Positions 55,378-64,000 are shown, counted from the stretch's first letter. The stretch is 64,000 nt of DNA from Petroclostridium xylanilyticum (GCF_002252565.1 NZ_NPML01000007.1:310001-374000); one strand, 5' to 3'. Numbers and translations are program-made. The notes: generated by a model not told the origin, from the letters alone.

Positions 55378-56171
55378 GTCTCTGCACCTACACCCTCTAC
55401 CTCTTCTTTTTTACCAATCGATTCACGCAATTTCGGTGCAAGGAATGCTTTTAACTTTTCTTCAATAATTCTTGGATTTTCCCCTGCCTGAATAGATAAA
55501 AGACCTTCTATCATAACCTCTTTTAAGAGAATTTCTTCCGCACTTCGCACTTTCAATTTTCCTGCAATGGGAGTAAATATAAAATTTGCCAGAATGGAAC
55601 CATAAAACGTAGTAATAAGGGCAACTGCCATTGCCGGACCAATGGTTGACGGGTCGCTTAATTTATTTAACATTTGAATAAGGCCTATTAATGTACCTAT
55701 CATCCCATAAGCCGGACCATAACTTGCCATTGCCTCAAATATTCCCTGGCTTTCCTTATGTCTTCCCTCGATAAAAGCAAGCTCGGTTTCCAGAATATTT
55801 CTTACCAGTTCCGGATCAGTACCATCTACTATTAAAAGAACACCTTTTTGAAGAAATTTATCATCAATTTGAGCTGCTGCTTCCTCTAATGCCAAAAGCC
55901 CTTCTTTTCTGGCGATATTCGCCAGCTCTATAATCCCTCTGATTATTTCTGCCGGTGCCAATGCTCTTACCTTAACAGCATGTTTTATAGTTTTAAAAGC
56001 ATTGATAAACTTATCGAGAGGATATTGGATTAGCGTAGCACAAAAAGTTCCACCCAGAGTTATCATGATAGACGGGACATTGTAAAAAAGCATTAACGGG
56101 CCACCCATCGCTATAGAAAGTAATATAAAAAATAAACCTAGTACAAAGCCTATTATAGTTGCAATATCCAT
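55374..56171 (-). CDS. motA: flagellar motor stator protein MotA
   Basis: Ion-conducting stator subunit with four membrane helices. The first helix IATIIGFVLGLFFILLSIAMG and the late pair of helices (PAYGMIGTLIGLIQML and GPAMAVALITTFYGSILANF) are characteristic; the latter hold the conserved prolines and the ASYGPAYGM loop. The cytoplasmic loop carries the charged residues that touch FliG. I chose the ATG starting MDIATIIG (265 residues); a GGGG site lies 7 nt before it. In many Bacillus genomes motAB are elsewhere; here they sit in the operon. Confidence 0.95.
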   Translation of the reverse strand: MDIATIIGFVLGLFFILLSIAMGGPLMLFYNVPSIMITLGGTFCATLIQYPLDKFINAFKTIKHAVKVRALAPAEIIRGIIELANIARKEGLLALEEAAAQIDDKFLQKGVLLIVDGTDPELVRNILETELAFIEGRHKESQGIFEAMASYGPAYGMIGTLIGLIQMLNKLSDPSTIGPAMAVALITTFYGSILANFIFTPIAGKLKVRSAEEILLKEVMIEGLLSIQAGENPRIIEEKLKAFLAPKLRESIGKKEEVEGVGAET

Positions 56172-56228
56172 TGAGACACCCCACTTAGCAATAGCAATTG
56201 CTTGATTTATCATTATAAAAACTGCTGG

Positions 56229-56294
56229 TAGTTCGTGGTTTATAGTTTATAGAATTAATATTTTGACTGCCAACTACGAACCATGCACTATTTT
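56229..56294. repeat. inverted heptamer arrays in the flbD-motA gap
   Basis: The left array is TAGTTCG, TGGTTTA, TAGTTTA, TAGAATT (56229-56256). The right array is CTGCCAA, CTACGAA, CCATGCA, CTATTTT (56267-56294), the inverse type. They can pair as arms of an imperfect hairpin. It lies inside the motility operon, 17 bp beyond the flbD stop codon. Confidence 0.7.
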
Positions 56295-56311
56295 CATACC
56301 ATTCTTCTAAG

Positions 56312-56521
56312 TTATTCTACTTTCCTGAATTCTCTGTCTCTATAATAAATTTTATTTTTATATTCAATAATCCTATCTATTACCTCTTCTACAGATTCCA
56401 AAACCACTATTTTCTTCCCGGTAGTAGTAGTAATCACCGTATCCGGGGTAGATTCCAAAAATTCAATCATATCGCTATTGACATAAAATTCCTTACCGTT
56501 AAAGCGAGTCACCTTTATCAT
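56312..56521 (-). CDS. flbD: FlbD/SwrD family flagellar protein
   Basis: A 69-residue FlbD-family protein, called SwrD in B. subtilis, where it raises motor power for swarming, probably through the stators. The family pattern IKVTRFNGKEFYVNSDMIEF and TTTGKKIVVLESVEEVIDRI is clear. It lies directly between flgE and motAB, which fits a stator-related role. The ribosome site AGGAG is 12 nt upstream. Confidence 0.93.
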   Translation of the reverse strand: MIKVTRFNGKEFYVNSDMIEFLESTPDTVITTTTGKKIVVLESVEEVIDRIIEYKNKIYYRDREFRKVE

Positions 56522-56603
56522 AATAACATAACTCTCCTATATATAACAACAAGAAGTTGGAAAATTAGAGTGATTTCCCTAATTTCCCACCTTCCATTGG
56601 CTA

Positions 56604-58103
56604 TTACCTCTTAAGATTTACCAGTTCCTGTAACATTTCGTCGGAAGTTGTAATGATTCGTGAATTCGCCTGGAAACCTCTTTGGGTTGTAATCATTTCT
56701 GTAAACTCCCTTGATAAATCCACATTGGACATTTCAAGAGTTCCGGGACTAAGCGTACCTACACCTTCCGAACCGGGTTTCAAGCCTTTTTTGAAATCAC
56801 CGGAGTTGGTTGTCGGGATATACAAATTGGACCCTACCTTCTGCAAACCTGCAGGGTTTTCAAAGAAAGCAAGAGCTATCATACCCAACGCCTGCTGCTG
56901 TCCGTTGCTATAGATTCCTGTGATAATACCATCAGTCCCGATGTTAAATGTAACCAATTTACCCGGGCCATAACCGTTAACGTCAGTTGCTTTAACCGAA
57001 CCGTCTGCTTTAAATTGGGTTAAATTTGAAAAATCCAAAGTAATATCAAAGGCGTCCGTACCTGCATTTGGAGTAACTGTTATATCAGTCGACAGCTTGT
57101 TGTCTGGAAGCAATACAGAATCCAGCTCTACATCAATGGGCTTTCCTGCTTCATCAAATGTTATAATTCCTTGGGCGGGAGTAATAGTAGCCGGGTCTAT
57201 ATCAGGTACTTTTGCCCCAGGGTCAGTGGGATTTAAACCTTTCTCTTGGTTATATTCATGATTCAAAATCCCTTGCCGTGTGTCATCAGGCAAAGCGTAC
57301 CAAAACCATTGAGTTATTGGTTTACCGGTTACGCTGTCTGTACCTATTTCATTTTTTACAAAAGTTAATGTTATTGTGTAATCATTCCCAAGTTTATCAT
57401 AAACTGTATAAGGTACATTAAAAACTTCTGCCTCGCTTTTTTCAACTTTTCTGAGAAAATCCATGTTATTTCCGGAAACACTGATTGGGCTAGCAAAATT
57501 TGTTGCCGGCGAAGTACCCGGTTCAACAATCTCCGTGATAACCTTTTCAGAAGCATCCAGATTTCCTTCAAATACTGCTTTCGAAGTTTCCTTGGCAGAA
57601 ATTATTCTTTTACCTGTATAGATGTTGATAGGCTTTATAGATTTTTCAGTATCAAAACCTCCTGTCTCCAGGTCTCTGTCCCAGCCATATACATTCATTC
57701 CGTCTGCTGTTACCAAATTTCCCAGCTTATCTATGCCAAAGTTCCCTGCCCGTGTAAACCTGTATGTATCAGAATCTCCGCCTTTTACAATGAAGAATCC
57801 TTCTCCGTCTATTGCAAGGTCAGTGGGATTGTCGGTTCTCTGCAGGCTGCCTCTTGTATGAATAGTGTCAATAGAAGCAACAGAAATCCCAAGACCTACC
57901 TGCATGGGATTGGTACCGCCACGTCCGGTAGCAGTATCCGGGGCAGCTGCCCCTCTGATGGTCTGGCTGAATATTTCCTGGAAGGTTACCCTGCCGGATT
58001 TGAAACCTACTGTATTTACATTTGCAATATTGTTGCCTATAACGTCCATTCTGGTCTGGTGAGCTCTTAAACCGGATACACCAGAAAACATTGATCTCAT
58101 CAT
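56604..58103 (-). CDS. flgE: flagellar hook protein FlgE
   Basis: Structural subunit of the flexible hook. The 499-residue protein has the rod/hook N-terminal motif MFSGVSGLRAHQTRMDVIGN, with NIANVNTVGFKSGRVTF following, and the C-terminal LSREFTEMITTQRGFQANSR helix used for polymerisation. The middle D1/D2 part is long and variable. The ATG has an AAAGGAGG site. It has a 76-nt leader that can form two adjacent stem-loops. Confidence 0.96.
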   Translation of the reverse strand: MMRSMFSGVSGLRAHQTRMDVIGNNIANVNTVGFKSGRVTFQEIFSQTIRGAAAPDTATGRGGTNPMQVGLGISVASIDTIHTRGSLQRTDNPTDLAIDGEGFFIVKGGDSDTYRFTRAGNFGIDKLGNLVTADGMNVYGWDRDLETGGFDTEKSIKPINIYTGKRIISAKETSKAVFEGNLDASEKVITEIVEPGTSPATNFASPISVSGNNMDFLRKVEKSEAEVFNVPYTVYDKLGNDYTITLTFVKNEIGTDSVTGKPITQWFWYALPDDTRQGILNHEYNQEKGLNPTDPGAKVPDIDPATITPAQGIITFDEAGKPIDVELDSVLLPDNKLSTDITVTPNAGTDAFDITLDFSNLTQFKADGSVKATDVNGYGPGKLVTFNIGTDGIITGIYSNGQQQALGMIALAFFENPAGLQKVGSNLYIPTTNSGDFKKGLKPGSEGVGTLSPGTLEMSNVDLSREFTEMITTQRGFQANSRIITTSDEMLQELVNLKR

Positions 58104-58127
58104 GGTTAATCGACCTCCTTTGATATG

Positions 58128-58179
58128 CTATTCCGTCCATCGTTCGGGAATAGATAGCCTCCTATCAAGGTCCGGCTAT
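58128..58179 (-). other. two adjacent stem-loops upstream of flgE
   Basis: Two contiguous hairpins fill most of the gap before flgE: ATAGCC with GGCTAT (58154-58179) and CTATTCC with GGAATAG (58128-58153). The second ends about 9 nt before the AAAGGAGG site. They are better formed than expected for chance in a short gap and could control flgE translation or be an mRNA-processing site. No named RNA motif was recognised. Confidence 0.45.
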
Positions 58180-58578
58180 TTATATGATCACTGCTCCATC
58201 AATGTTTGTAAAAACATTTTCTTTTAGTTCTTCATTGCTTACAGCCGTGATAACTGTCTTGTTTTTTACGCTTACCACTAATGCAAGCTTGCCCATTAAT
58301 ATTAGAGATTCTTTAACTCCCTTTTTTTCGGCTTTGGCAACAGCGTCACGGATTTTTTGCCATTGTTCCGGATTAATACTGATATTCCGGGATTTCAAAC
58401 GGGCTTCTGCATGCTTTGAAAATTTCAGCTCCTGTGTATTTGATAGCTTCTCTCTTAAAATATCATCAAAAACGCCGGCTCTTTCGGCCTCTGAAGTATT
58501 ACTTCTTGAAGGCACCGAAAAAACAGGTTTTCCCGTTGTAACGACTCTGCTTGTCAGAATTTTATTTATTTCATTCAT
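58180..58578 (-). CDS. TIGR02530-type flagellar operon protein
   Basis: A 132-residue protein found between flgD and flgE in many Firmicutes. The LKFSKHAEARLKSRNI segment near residue 55 and the C-terminal LVVSVKNKTVITAVSNEELKE strand pair are characteristic. Function is not established; the position suggests a role in hook assembly. The start chosen (ATG with GGTGAT upstream) gives the standard N-terminus; a longer frame overlaps flgD. Confidence 0.87.
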   Translation of the reverse strand: MNEINKILTSRVVTTGKPVFSVPSRSNTSEAERAGVFDDILREKLSNTQELKFSKHAEARLKSRNISINPEQWQKIRDAVAKAEKKGVKESLILMGKLALVVSVKNKTVITAVSNEELKENVFTNIDGAVII

Positions 58579-58597
58579 CGCATCACCAGCCTGTTGC

Positions 58598-59437
58598 CTA
58601 ATTGCCAATCGTGTGAATATTATTGGCAGGAATCCTTATTCCATCCATTACGGCAGAAACAATTTCACCCTCTTCATTAGCTTCAAAAGATTTGAGGAAT
58701 CCCTTTACTGTTACCTTGGTTTCTATATCGCTGCCTGCATCTTTTCTAACCAATATGGCTGTTATTTCTTCACCTTTTTCCATCTTTTCAGTTAAATATG
58801 TTTCTAAATCCGTAAATGAAGCCTGTTCATCTTCATTGAGCATTACATCATCTATCACAACATTTGCATTGTTTATTACCGAGTATACGGTTCCGTTGAT
58901 CAGTTTAAGCGAAGCCACATCACCGGTTATATCCATAGCCTTAAGCGTTTCAGCATCAACAAAAACGCCTGTAGCTTTTTGACCTATCATTCCGGTGAAG
59001 TTTGTGAGTCTATCCGGTTGTACGGATGGTGCATCAAATACATCAGTAATGTCATCTACTAAAATATCTTTCCCATCTACAACTACATAAGTCTTCCCTT
59101 TTACCAGTCTTACGCTTTCTGCCACCCCGGTAATAACCTTTAATTCCCCGGACTCTTCGTCTTTAACTGTTGCTGAAATTTCTTTTCCAATCATACTGAA
59201 TGCTTTTACGCTGCTAAATGTGGTATTCATATTCTGCATCTGTTCCAGTGATGAAAATTGGGCCATTTGTGCAATAAATTCCTTATCTTCCATCGGTTTT
59301 AAAGGGTCCTGGTACTTCAACTGTGTTACCAACAAGTTCAAAAAGTCATCTTTGCCAAGATTACCGGTATTTCGTTTTGACGGCATGGTAAAATAATTTT
59401 CCATTATTTGATTATTTTGCACTGGAGTTAACGACAT
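58598..59437 (-). CDS. flgD: flagellar hook-capping protein FlgD
   Basis: Scaffold cap for hook polymerisation. The N-terminal signature GKDDFLNLLVTQLKYQDPLKP followed by EFIAQMAQFSSLEQMQN is unmistakable. The 279-residue length includes an extended C-terminal beta region with a second repeated GxVxAVxxDG-type strand set. The ATG has an AAAGGAGG site overlapping the end of fliK. Confidence 0.96.
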   Translation of the reverse strand: MSLTPVQNNQIMENYFTMPSKRNTGNLGKDDFLNLLVTQLKYQDPLKPMEDKEFIAQMAQFSSLEQMQNMNTTFSSVKAFSMIGKEISATVKDEESGELKVITGVAESVRLVKGKTYVVVDGKDILVDDITDVFDAPSVQPDRLTNFTGMIGQKATGVFVDAETLKAMDITGDVASLKLINGTVYSVINNANVVIDDVMLNEDEQASFTDLETYLTEKMEKGEEITAILVRKDAGSDIETKVTVKGFLKSFEANEEGEIVSAVMDGIRIPANNIHTIGN

Positions 59438-59452
59438 CTTTTGCCTCCTTTC

Positions 59453-60922
59453 TCATGCAGTAAAATCAATACTGCTGTCAGATACTTGATAAGGATTGTT
59501 TAAAACATAATCTTCATTATAACCTGAAACTGCAACCAGGTGATCCTTATCTTCAATACTTAGGATTTTCTTTAATCTTCCCTTACTTGCCCTTTCAAAT
59601 GCCTGGTTTTGTGCACTATGGTCTCCTACAGATACACTGAAGCCTTTTACATTTAATCCCTGGCTTTCCAACGCATCTTTCAGTTGCGGCAGGCTGGCTT
59701 CAATAATTTCCTTCACCTGCTGGCTTTCTGCAGTGAACTTAGCAACCATCATTCCTCTTTCGGTAACTATCTTTAAAGCCAATTTGCCCAGGTTATCAGG
59801 CTTGAGCTGCATTACCATTTCTGACCTGTCATCGGAAAGAGTAAATTTTGCATTTTCAACCACTTGTTTTACTATATTTTCCTTATTGATATTTTGTAAG
59901 TTAAAATGCTTCTTTATCATTCCTGTATTCAGGTTATTATATTTTATTTCCATAACTTCATTAAACGGCATCTGGTAAGGTTGATTTACAGTTTCTTTGC
60001 TTCGAAGGTCAACTATTTTAACTTTGCCCAAGAACGCAAAATCCTTTTGATCGGATTGGCCACTTTGGGAATGGTTGCCCTCGTTATTTTTTTGAATTTC
60101 TTTTGCTTCCATCGCTGTATTCAATTCACTATCCTGTTTTTCTAAATATTTGCTATCATCCTGGGTGACAGTACTTTGCTGAGTTTTTAATTTGTTCAAA
60201 TCTTCCGCAGTTTTATTGATCCCCTCTTCTATTGCCTTATGTAAAAGTATGGATTTGGCAATATCCTTCTTAGATTGGGATATTTCCTGCTTCAAATTAT
60301 CTACAATACCTATAACTTGTTGTTGAAACTGTGAATCTTGTTCGCTAATGATATTTTCCACCTGATTCACAAGGCCTTGAAGTTTGTCAATAATTGCTAT
60401 CTTACTGTCTGCTGCCATGTGTCCGGCATCTTTTAAGCTGTTTAACAGTTGAGCTATTTTAGCGAGTTCGTTGTCTACCATTGAAGGTAATATACCCGCA
60501 TCGCTTATCAACTGTTCCATTTCACTCACACTGCCCGGACCTTCGGTACTAAGCAGTTGTTCAATCCACTGAACACTTAAACCGGAAGCCTGTGACAAAA
60601 ATTCAATGTCTTCCCTGCTAACTTTACCTTTTTGGCTGGACTCTTCATTATCTTTTTCTCTCACTTTTTTGGATTGTATAGCATCATTTCCAGAACCAGT
60701 ATTTGCTAAGCGCCCTTTTGAGTCAAAGTTTTTTGAATTAAGCCTTTCAGACACACCATCAATTTTTTTACTTGCTTTTTGTGTAACCTGGCTGAATTCA
60801 TTTTTTCTCATTGAATCATTAAAAATTGACCTGAAATCATCGGAAAAGCTTCTTCTAAAGCTGCTATGGAGATCTGTCGAAACAGATTTTCCCAAAAACG
60901 CAACCATTGGACTATTATACAT
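59453..60922 (-). CDS. fliK: flagellar hook-length control protein FliK
   Basis: Secreted molecular ruler that stops hook growth and switches FlhB specificity. The 489-residue protein has a long, weakly conserved, Q/S-rich N-terminal part and a C-terminal Flg_hook domain (about 345-455). The domain has MQLKPDNLGKLALKIVTERG and LPQLKDALESQGLNVKGFSV. The ATG (MYNSPM) follows AAAGGAGG; an in-frame GTG four codons earlier overlaps that site. Position between flgD and the motE-like gene is conserved. Confidence 0.92.
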   Translation of the reverse strand: MYNSPMVAFLGKSVSTDLHSSFRRSFSDDFRSIFNDSMRKNEFSQVTQKASKKIDGVSERLNSKNFDSKGRLANTGSGNDAIQSKKVREKDNEESSQKGKVSREDIEFLSQASGLSVQWIEQLLSTEGPGSVSEMEQLISDAGILPSMVDNELAKIAQLLNSLKDAGHMAADSKIAIIDKLQGLVNQVENIISEQDSQFQQQVIGIVDNLKQEISQSKKDIAKSILLHKAIEEGINKTAEDLNKLKTQQSTVTQDDSKYLEKQDSELNTAMEAKEIQKNNEGNHSQSGQSDQKDFAFLGKVKIVDLRSKETVNQPYQMPFNEVMEIKYNNLNTGMIKKHFNLQNINKENIVKQVVENAKFTLSDDRSEMVMQLKPDNLGKLALKIVTERGMMVAKFTAESQQVKEIIEASLPQLKDALESQGLNVKGFSVSVGDHSAQNQAFERASKGRLKKILSIEDKDHLVAVSGYNEDYVLNNPYQVSDSSIDFTA

Positions 60923-60959
60923 TATTTTCCTCACCTCCTTTCAAAAAAGTGCTTATCTC

Positions 60960-61784
60960 CTATCTTTGCCCATTCTCCAGGTATTCCTTAGACAACCCAT
61001 CACTTATTTTTGCTGCTATGTCCGGTTTCATCGCAGAGAGTATTGCTGCTGCCTGTTCCTTATTCATATATTTTAAAATATTAACCACCAAATCCGATTG
61101 GGAAGTACTCATCGCATCAAATATTTTTGCAGCATTTTCTGGATCCATGTTTTCATAATAGGAGACATATTCCTTTATTTTTTTATCTGCTTTTTCTTCT
61201 TGTAAAATCTCCTGATATAATTGCTGTGCTTTTTCTTTATCTATTTTTTCAAAATAGGCTTTAAAGTCAGTCTTCTTTGCATCTTTAATATCTTTAAAAA
61301 ACTGTTCTCTTTCCTGTTCAAGCTGCTGCTTTTCCTGCTGCAGGCGCAGTTCTTCTTCTTTCACCTTTCTTTGGTCTGCAGAAAATTGCTCAAGGTTTTC
61401 TTTTACATTGGTCAGCTTCTCTAATTCCTGCCTTAGAGCATTGGCTTCAAGGCTCAATTGTTCATATTTTGCCTTGTATTCCAGAAAATTTTTTGTTAAT
61501 TCTTTCTTATTCATATATTTAGGGTCGGCTGGGTCGGGTTTTGCCGGCAAAATCTTTTGAATATAGGGAATATCTTCAAGCAAGGGTCTGGCTTTTTGTC
61601 CCAGTCCTCTTATATCAAATTTAATAACTAATATTGGTAAACTTAGAAGCAATAATATGATAATAATTAAAAGGAACTTTGTTAATAAACCTTCTTCATT
61701 GAAGGGCTTTTTTTCTTTATTTTGCACATTTGCAGTTGTATTCGTCGTACTGCTGTTTCCAACAGTTGTTTTTGGACCTGGCAT
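60960..61784 (-). CDS. MotE/YlxF-like flagellar protein
   Basis: A 274-residue protein with one membrane helix (about 34-55), a long coiled coil (about 95-185), and a C-terminal MgtE-N-like helical domain (YYENMDPENAAKIFDAM and LKYMNKEQAAAILSAM). This matches the YlxF/MotE/FlbB type found between fliJ and fliK, thought to act near the basal body as a scaffold or chaperone for motor parts. The ATG has a GGAGG site 6 nt upstream. Confidence 0.86.
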   Translation of the reverse strand: MPGPKTTVGNSSTTNTTANVQNKEKKPFNEEGLLTKFLLIIIILLLLSLPILVIKFDIRGLGQKARPLLEDIPYIQKILPAKPDPADPKYMNKKELTKNFLEYKAKYEQLSLEANALRQELEKLTNVKENLEQFSADQRKVKEEELRLQQEKQQLEQEREQFFKDIKDAKKTDFKAYFEKIDKEKAQQLYQEILQEEKADKKIKEYVSYYENMDPENAAKIFDAMSTSQSDLVVNILKYMNKEQAAAILSAMKPDIAAKISDGLSKEYLENGQR

Positions 61785-61874
61785 CCAAATCCTCCATTCT
61801 ATTACCATCAATCGTAATCCATTTTTGGCCTTGTCCGGGGGCAGCCCGAAACCAATGAAAAAGTGCTTAATTGT

Positions 61875-62321
61875 TCAGGACTTCGCAGTAATATATCTAT
61901 AATTCACGACTTCCTCTGTTTTCTTTTCTTCTTTCTGCAGCTCATTATATAGATGCTGCTGCAGTTTTTTATCTTTTAGCATTTCCAGCATCTTTTTTTC
62001 TTTTGAAATTTCAATTAGCTTTTCTCTATGTATATCGACATCCCGGACTGCGCTATTAACACTTTCCCTTTGGCGGCTTAACCTGCTATTAATGAGAGAA
62101 AGATAGCTGCCGTACTGTTTTAGCGTATGAATATTCGTCCCTTTAATGCTTTCTTCAGTAATTCGCAAAAAACAATCATCTTTTTGGTTATATATGCTTT
62201 CAAGTTTTTCTTTTTCTTCGTTAAGCTTTGCAATTTGCTTAGCAAGCTCATTTTTTGTTTTATCCTCTAATTGGTTTTTTACATTCAACAAAGATTGGAG
62301 GCGATAATTGAATTTTGCCAT
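61875..62321 (-). CDS. fliJ: flagellar export chaperone-escort protein FliJ
   Basis: Coiled-coil stalk of the export ATPase complex. Of 148 residues, almost all form heptad-rich helix; the N-terminal FNYRLQSLLNVKNQLEDKTKN is the family hallmark. It starts 15 nt after fliI. The 90-nt gap to the next gene contains a small GC-rich stem (CGGG with CCCG) of unknown role. Confidence 0.92.
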   Translation of the reverse strand: MAKFNYRLQSLLNVKNQLEDKTKNELAKQIAKLNEEKEKLESIYNQKDDCFLRITEESIKGTNIHTLKQYGSYLSLINSRLSRQRESVNSAVRDVDIHREKLIEISKEKKMLEMLKDKKLQQHLYNELQKEEKKTEEVVNYRYITAKS

Positions 62322-62336
62322 TCACAAATCCTCCTA

Positions 62337-63653
62337 TCAAACAAGAATTCTTTCCATTTCATTCATAACCTCTTCAAAATGATAATGTTCATGAACATCC
62401 TGCACTAAAAACGCATTAATACGGTCTATACATTCAATTGCATAATCAATGTTTGAGTTGCTTCCTTTTACATAAGCACCTATATTGATTAAGTCCTCTG
62501 CTTCCTTATATATAGCCATCACTCTTTTAATCTCACCGGCCAGTCTCCTATGTTCCCTGGTTACAATATCTCCCATTACCCTGCTTACACTTGCCAGTAC
62601 ATCTATTGCAGGATAGTGATTTCTATTTGCAAGACTTCTCGACAATACAATATGTCCATCTAATATTCCCCTCGCGGTATCGGTAACCGGCTCATTCAAA
62701 TCATCTCCATCCACCAAAACAGTATACAACCCCGTAATAGAGCCTGTTTCAGAACAGCCGGCGCGTTCCAGCAATTTAGGCATTAAAGCAAAGACCGAAG
62801 GTGTGTACCCTCTTGATACCGGTGGTTCTCCTATCGCCAAACCTACTTCTCTCTGCGCCATTGCAAAACGTGTAAGAGAATCCATTAATAACAGTACATC
62901 CATACCTTTATCTCTAAAGTATTCAGAAATTGCCGTTGCAAGTAATGCTCCCTTTAGTCTTACAAGAGCAGGCTGGTCTGAGGTTGCCACTATAATAATG
63001 GAACGCTTAAGCCCTTCTTCTTGCAAATCCTTTTCGATAAATTCCCTTACCTCTCTTCCACGTTCTCCAATAAGAGCAATTACATTGATATCAGACTGGG
63101 AATTGCGGGCAATCATACCCATAAGTGTGCTTTTCCCAACACCGCTTCCTGCAAATATTCCAACTCTCTGCCCTTTCCCAATTGTCAGCAGGCCATCTAT
63201 GGCTTTTACTCCCATAGATAAATTTTCCGATATTCTTTTTCTCGTTAAAGGTGCCGGAGGTGTATTATTAACCGGATAGAAATTTGTAAATTTTAAGGGT
63301 CCTTTCCCATCTATAGGATTTCCAAGTCCATCCAGAACCCTGCCTATCAATCCTTCCCCGACAGCAACGCGTAATGTATGTCCGGTAGCAATTACCATAT
63401 TACCGGGCCCTATTCCACTCATATCTCCCAGCGGCATTAGGAGTACCCTATCCTGTTTAAACCCTACAACCTCTGCCATAATGCTATCCTTACCTTTGTT
63501 GTTTTGTATATGACAGAGTTCACCTATATTTACTGCCGGTCCGCAGGATTCAATTGTAAGGCCTACAACCTGCGAAACCCTTCCCTGGTATCTCATAAAG
63601 GAGCTATTGTTAATAACTTTTCGATATTTTTCCAAATTAATATTTAGTGCCAA
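62337..63653 (-). CDS. fliI: flagellar export ATPase FliI
   Basis: Hexameric ATPase of flagellar type III export, related to F1 beta. The Walker A GSGVGKS is at 169-175, with LLLMDSLTRFAMAQREVGLA as the Walker B region and GEPPVSRGYTPSVFA next. The 438-residue length is normal. The start codon is TTG, 4 nt after the fliH stop, with only a weak ribosome site, so translation is probably coupled to fliH. Confidence 0.96.
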   Translation of the reverse strand: MALNINLEKYRKVINNSSFMRYQGRVSQVVGLTIESCGPAVNIGELCHIQNNKGKDSIMAEVVGFKQDRVLLMPLGDMSGIGPGNMVIATGHTLRVAVGEGLIGRVLDGLGNPIDGKGPLKFTNFYPVNNTPPAPLTRKRISENLSMGVKAIDGLLTIGKGQRVGIFAGSGVGKSTLMGMIARNSQSDINVIALIGERGREVREFIEKDLQEEGLKRSIIIVATSDQPALVRLKGALLATAISEYFRDKGMDVLLLMDSLTRFAMAQREVGLAIGEPPVSRGYTPSVFALMPKLLERAGCSETGSITGLYTVLVDGDDLNEPVTDTARGILDGHIVLSRSLANRNHYPAIDVLASVSRVMGDIVTREHRRLAGEIKRVMAIYKEAEDLINIGAYVKGSNSNIDYAIECIDRINAFLVQDVHEHYHFEEVMNEMERILV

Positions 63654-63657
63654 AATA

Positions 63658-64000
63658 TCACTCTTTTCCCTGATTCAACAAATCATAAAAAGCTTCCTCT
63701 ATAGCTTTTAATTGGACTTCAACGCTAGAGTCAATAATACCCGCCGGACTTTCTATTATACAGTCACCTTTGTTAAGAGACAAATCTTTTTTAATTTCAA
63801 CTTCTCCGGAATATCCGCTTTGTCTTAATATTACATCTGCATTGGAACGAATGATGTCATAATCTTCCGCTGATACTCTAATTAATACCCTTTCAACACC
63901 TTTACAGTTAAGCAGTGTTTCTCTAACGATGTTGCCAACTGTTTCCGGCCTGGAGTTTAATTCATCTCCAATTATTTTCCTGGCTATATCTAAAACAATA
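63658..64000 (-). CDS. fliH: flagellar export regulator FliH, N-terminus off the window
   Basis: The last 113 residues are present. They match the C-terminal FliH/YscL domain (RVSAEDYDIIRSNADVILRQ, then DCIIESPAGIIDSSVEVQLK and a final acidic helix). FliH binds and regulates FliI and docks it to the C-ring. The frame is open to the window edge. It overlaps no other gene and directly precedes fliI. Confidence 0.93.
   Translation of the reverse strand, partial: IVLDIARKIIGDELNSRPETVGNIVRETLLNCKGVERVLIRVSAEDYDIIRSNADVILRQSGYSGEVEIKKDLSLNKGDCIIESPAGIIDSSVEVQLKAIEEAFYDLLNQGKE

Noticed and set aside
61785-61874. Possible c-di-GMP riboswitch before the motE-like gene
   Set aside because: The GC-rich stem does not show the conserved GEMM core, and the gap is too short for the full aptamer plus expression platform.

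Overview
The window is a stretch of chromosome from a low-GC, spore-forming, flagellated member of the Clostridia. The evidence is AT-rich sequence, a Gram-positive PolC replicase, dipicolinate synthase genes (dpaA/dpaB), an FtsK/SpoIIIE translocase, and a fla/che operon of Bacillus/Clostridium type with fliY, cheC, cheD, flhF and flhG. Every gene but one (metA) is on the minus strand. I saw no tRNA, rRNA, CRISPR array, prophage or intact insertion sequence.

Layout from left to right. (1) 1-6000: a truncated YgiQ radical-SAM gene, ftsK/spoIIIE, uppP, ylzJ and tepA. (2) 6072-7059: metA, plus strand, with its own promoter. (3) 7249-10100: dpaB-dpaA and an M16 peptidase. (4) 10297-20949: the core translation and RNA-metabolism block pnp, rpsO, ribF, truB, nrnA, rbfA, infB, ylxQ, rnpM, nusA, rimP. 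(5) 21347-34648: polC, a family 2 glycosyltransferase, ispG, rseP, dxr, cdsA, uppS, a small PASTA-like ORF, frr, pyrH, tsf, rpsB. This block joins isoprenoid and undecaprenyl-phosphate supply, phospholipid synthesis and translation. (6) 34792-64000: the 3' part of one very long fla/che operon. In transcription order it reads fliH (partial), fliI, fliJ, motE-like, fliK, flgD, a flagellar operon protein, flgE, flbD, motA, motB, fliL, fliM, fliY, cheY, fliO, fliP, fliQ, fliR, flhB, flhA, flhF, flhG, a PilZ protein, cheB, cheA, cheW, cheC, cheD, a small membrane protein, sigD, a FapA-family protein, a small charged protein, and a SwrB-like membrane protein. The order matches Bacillus subtilis, with motAB, the PilZ gene and the genes around sigD as additions.

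The genes form dense operons with 1-4 nt overlaps and good ribosome binding sites. Several starts are TTG or GTG (fliI, uppS, rimP, infB, ylzJ). I could place vegetative-type promoters for metA, tepA, the M16 gene, rpsO, rimP, tsf and rpsB, a possible sigma-K promoter for dpaA, and hairpin terminators after the M16 gene, pnp, rpsO, tsf and rpsB.

The most unusual signal is non-coding. At least eight intergenic sites carry short arrays of degenerate 7-nt repeats, usually as two arrays facing each other as inverted arms. Three sites (4731-4879, 20317-20430, 29621-29751) share one ~115-150 bp element. The others (12457-12540, 16271-16305, 29764-29834, 33852-33879, 56229-56294) use different heptamers but keep the 7-nt phase. 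Three of the arrays supply or overlap the stop codon of the adjacent gene. A separate long imperfect palindrome separates the convergent genes metA and dpaB.
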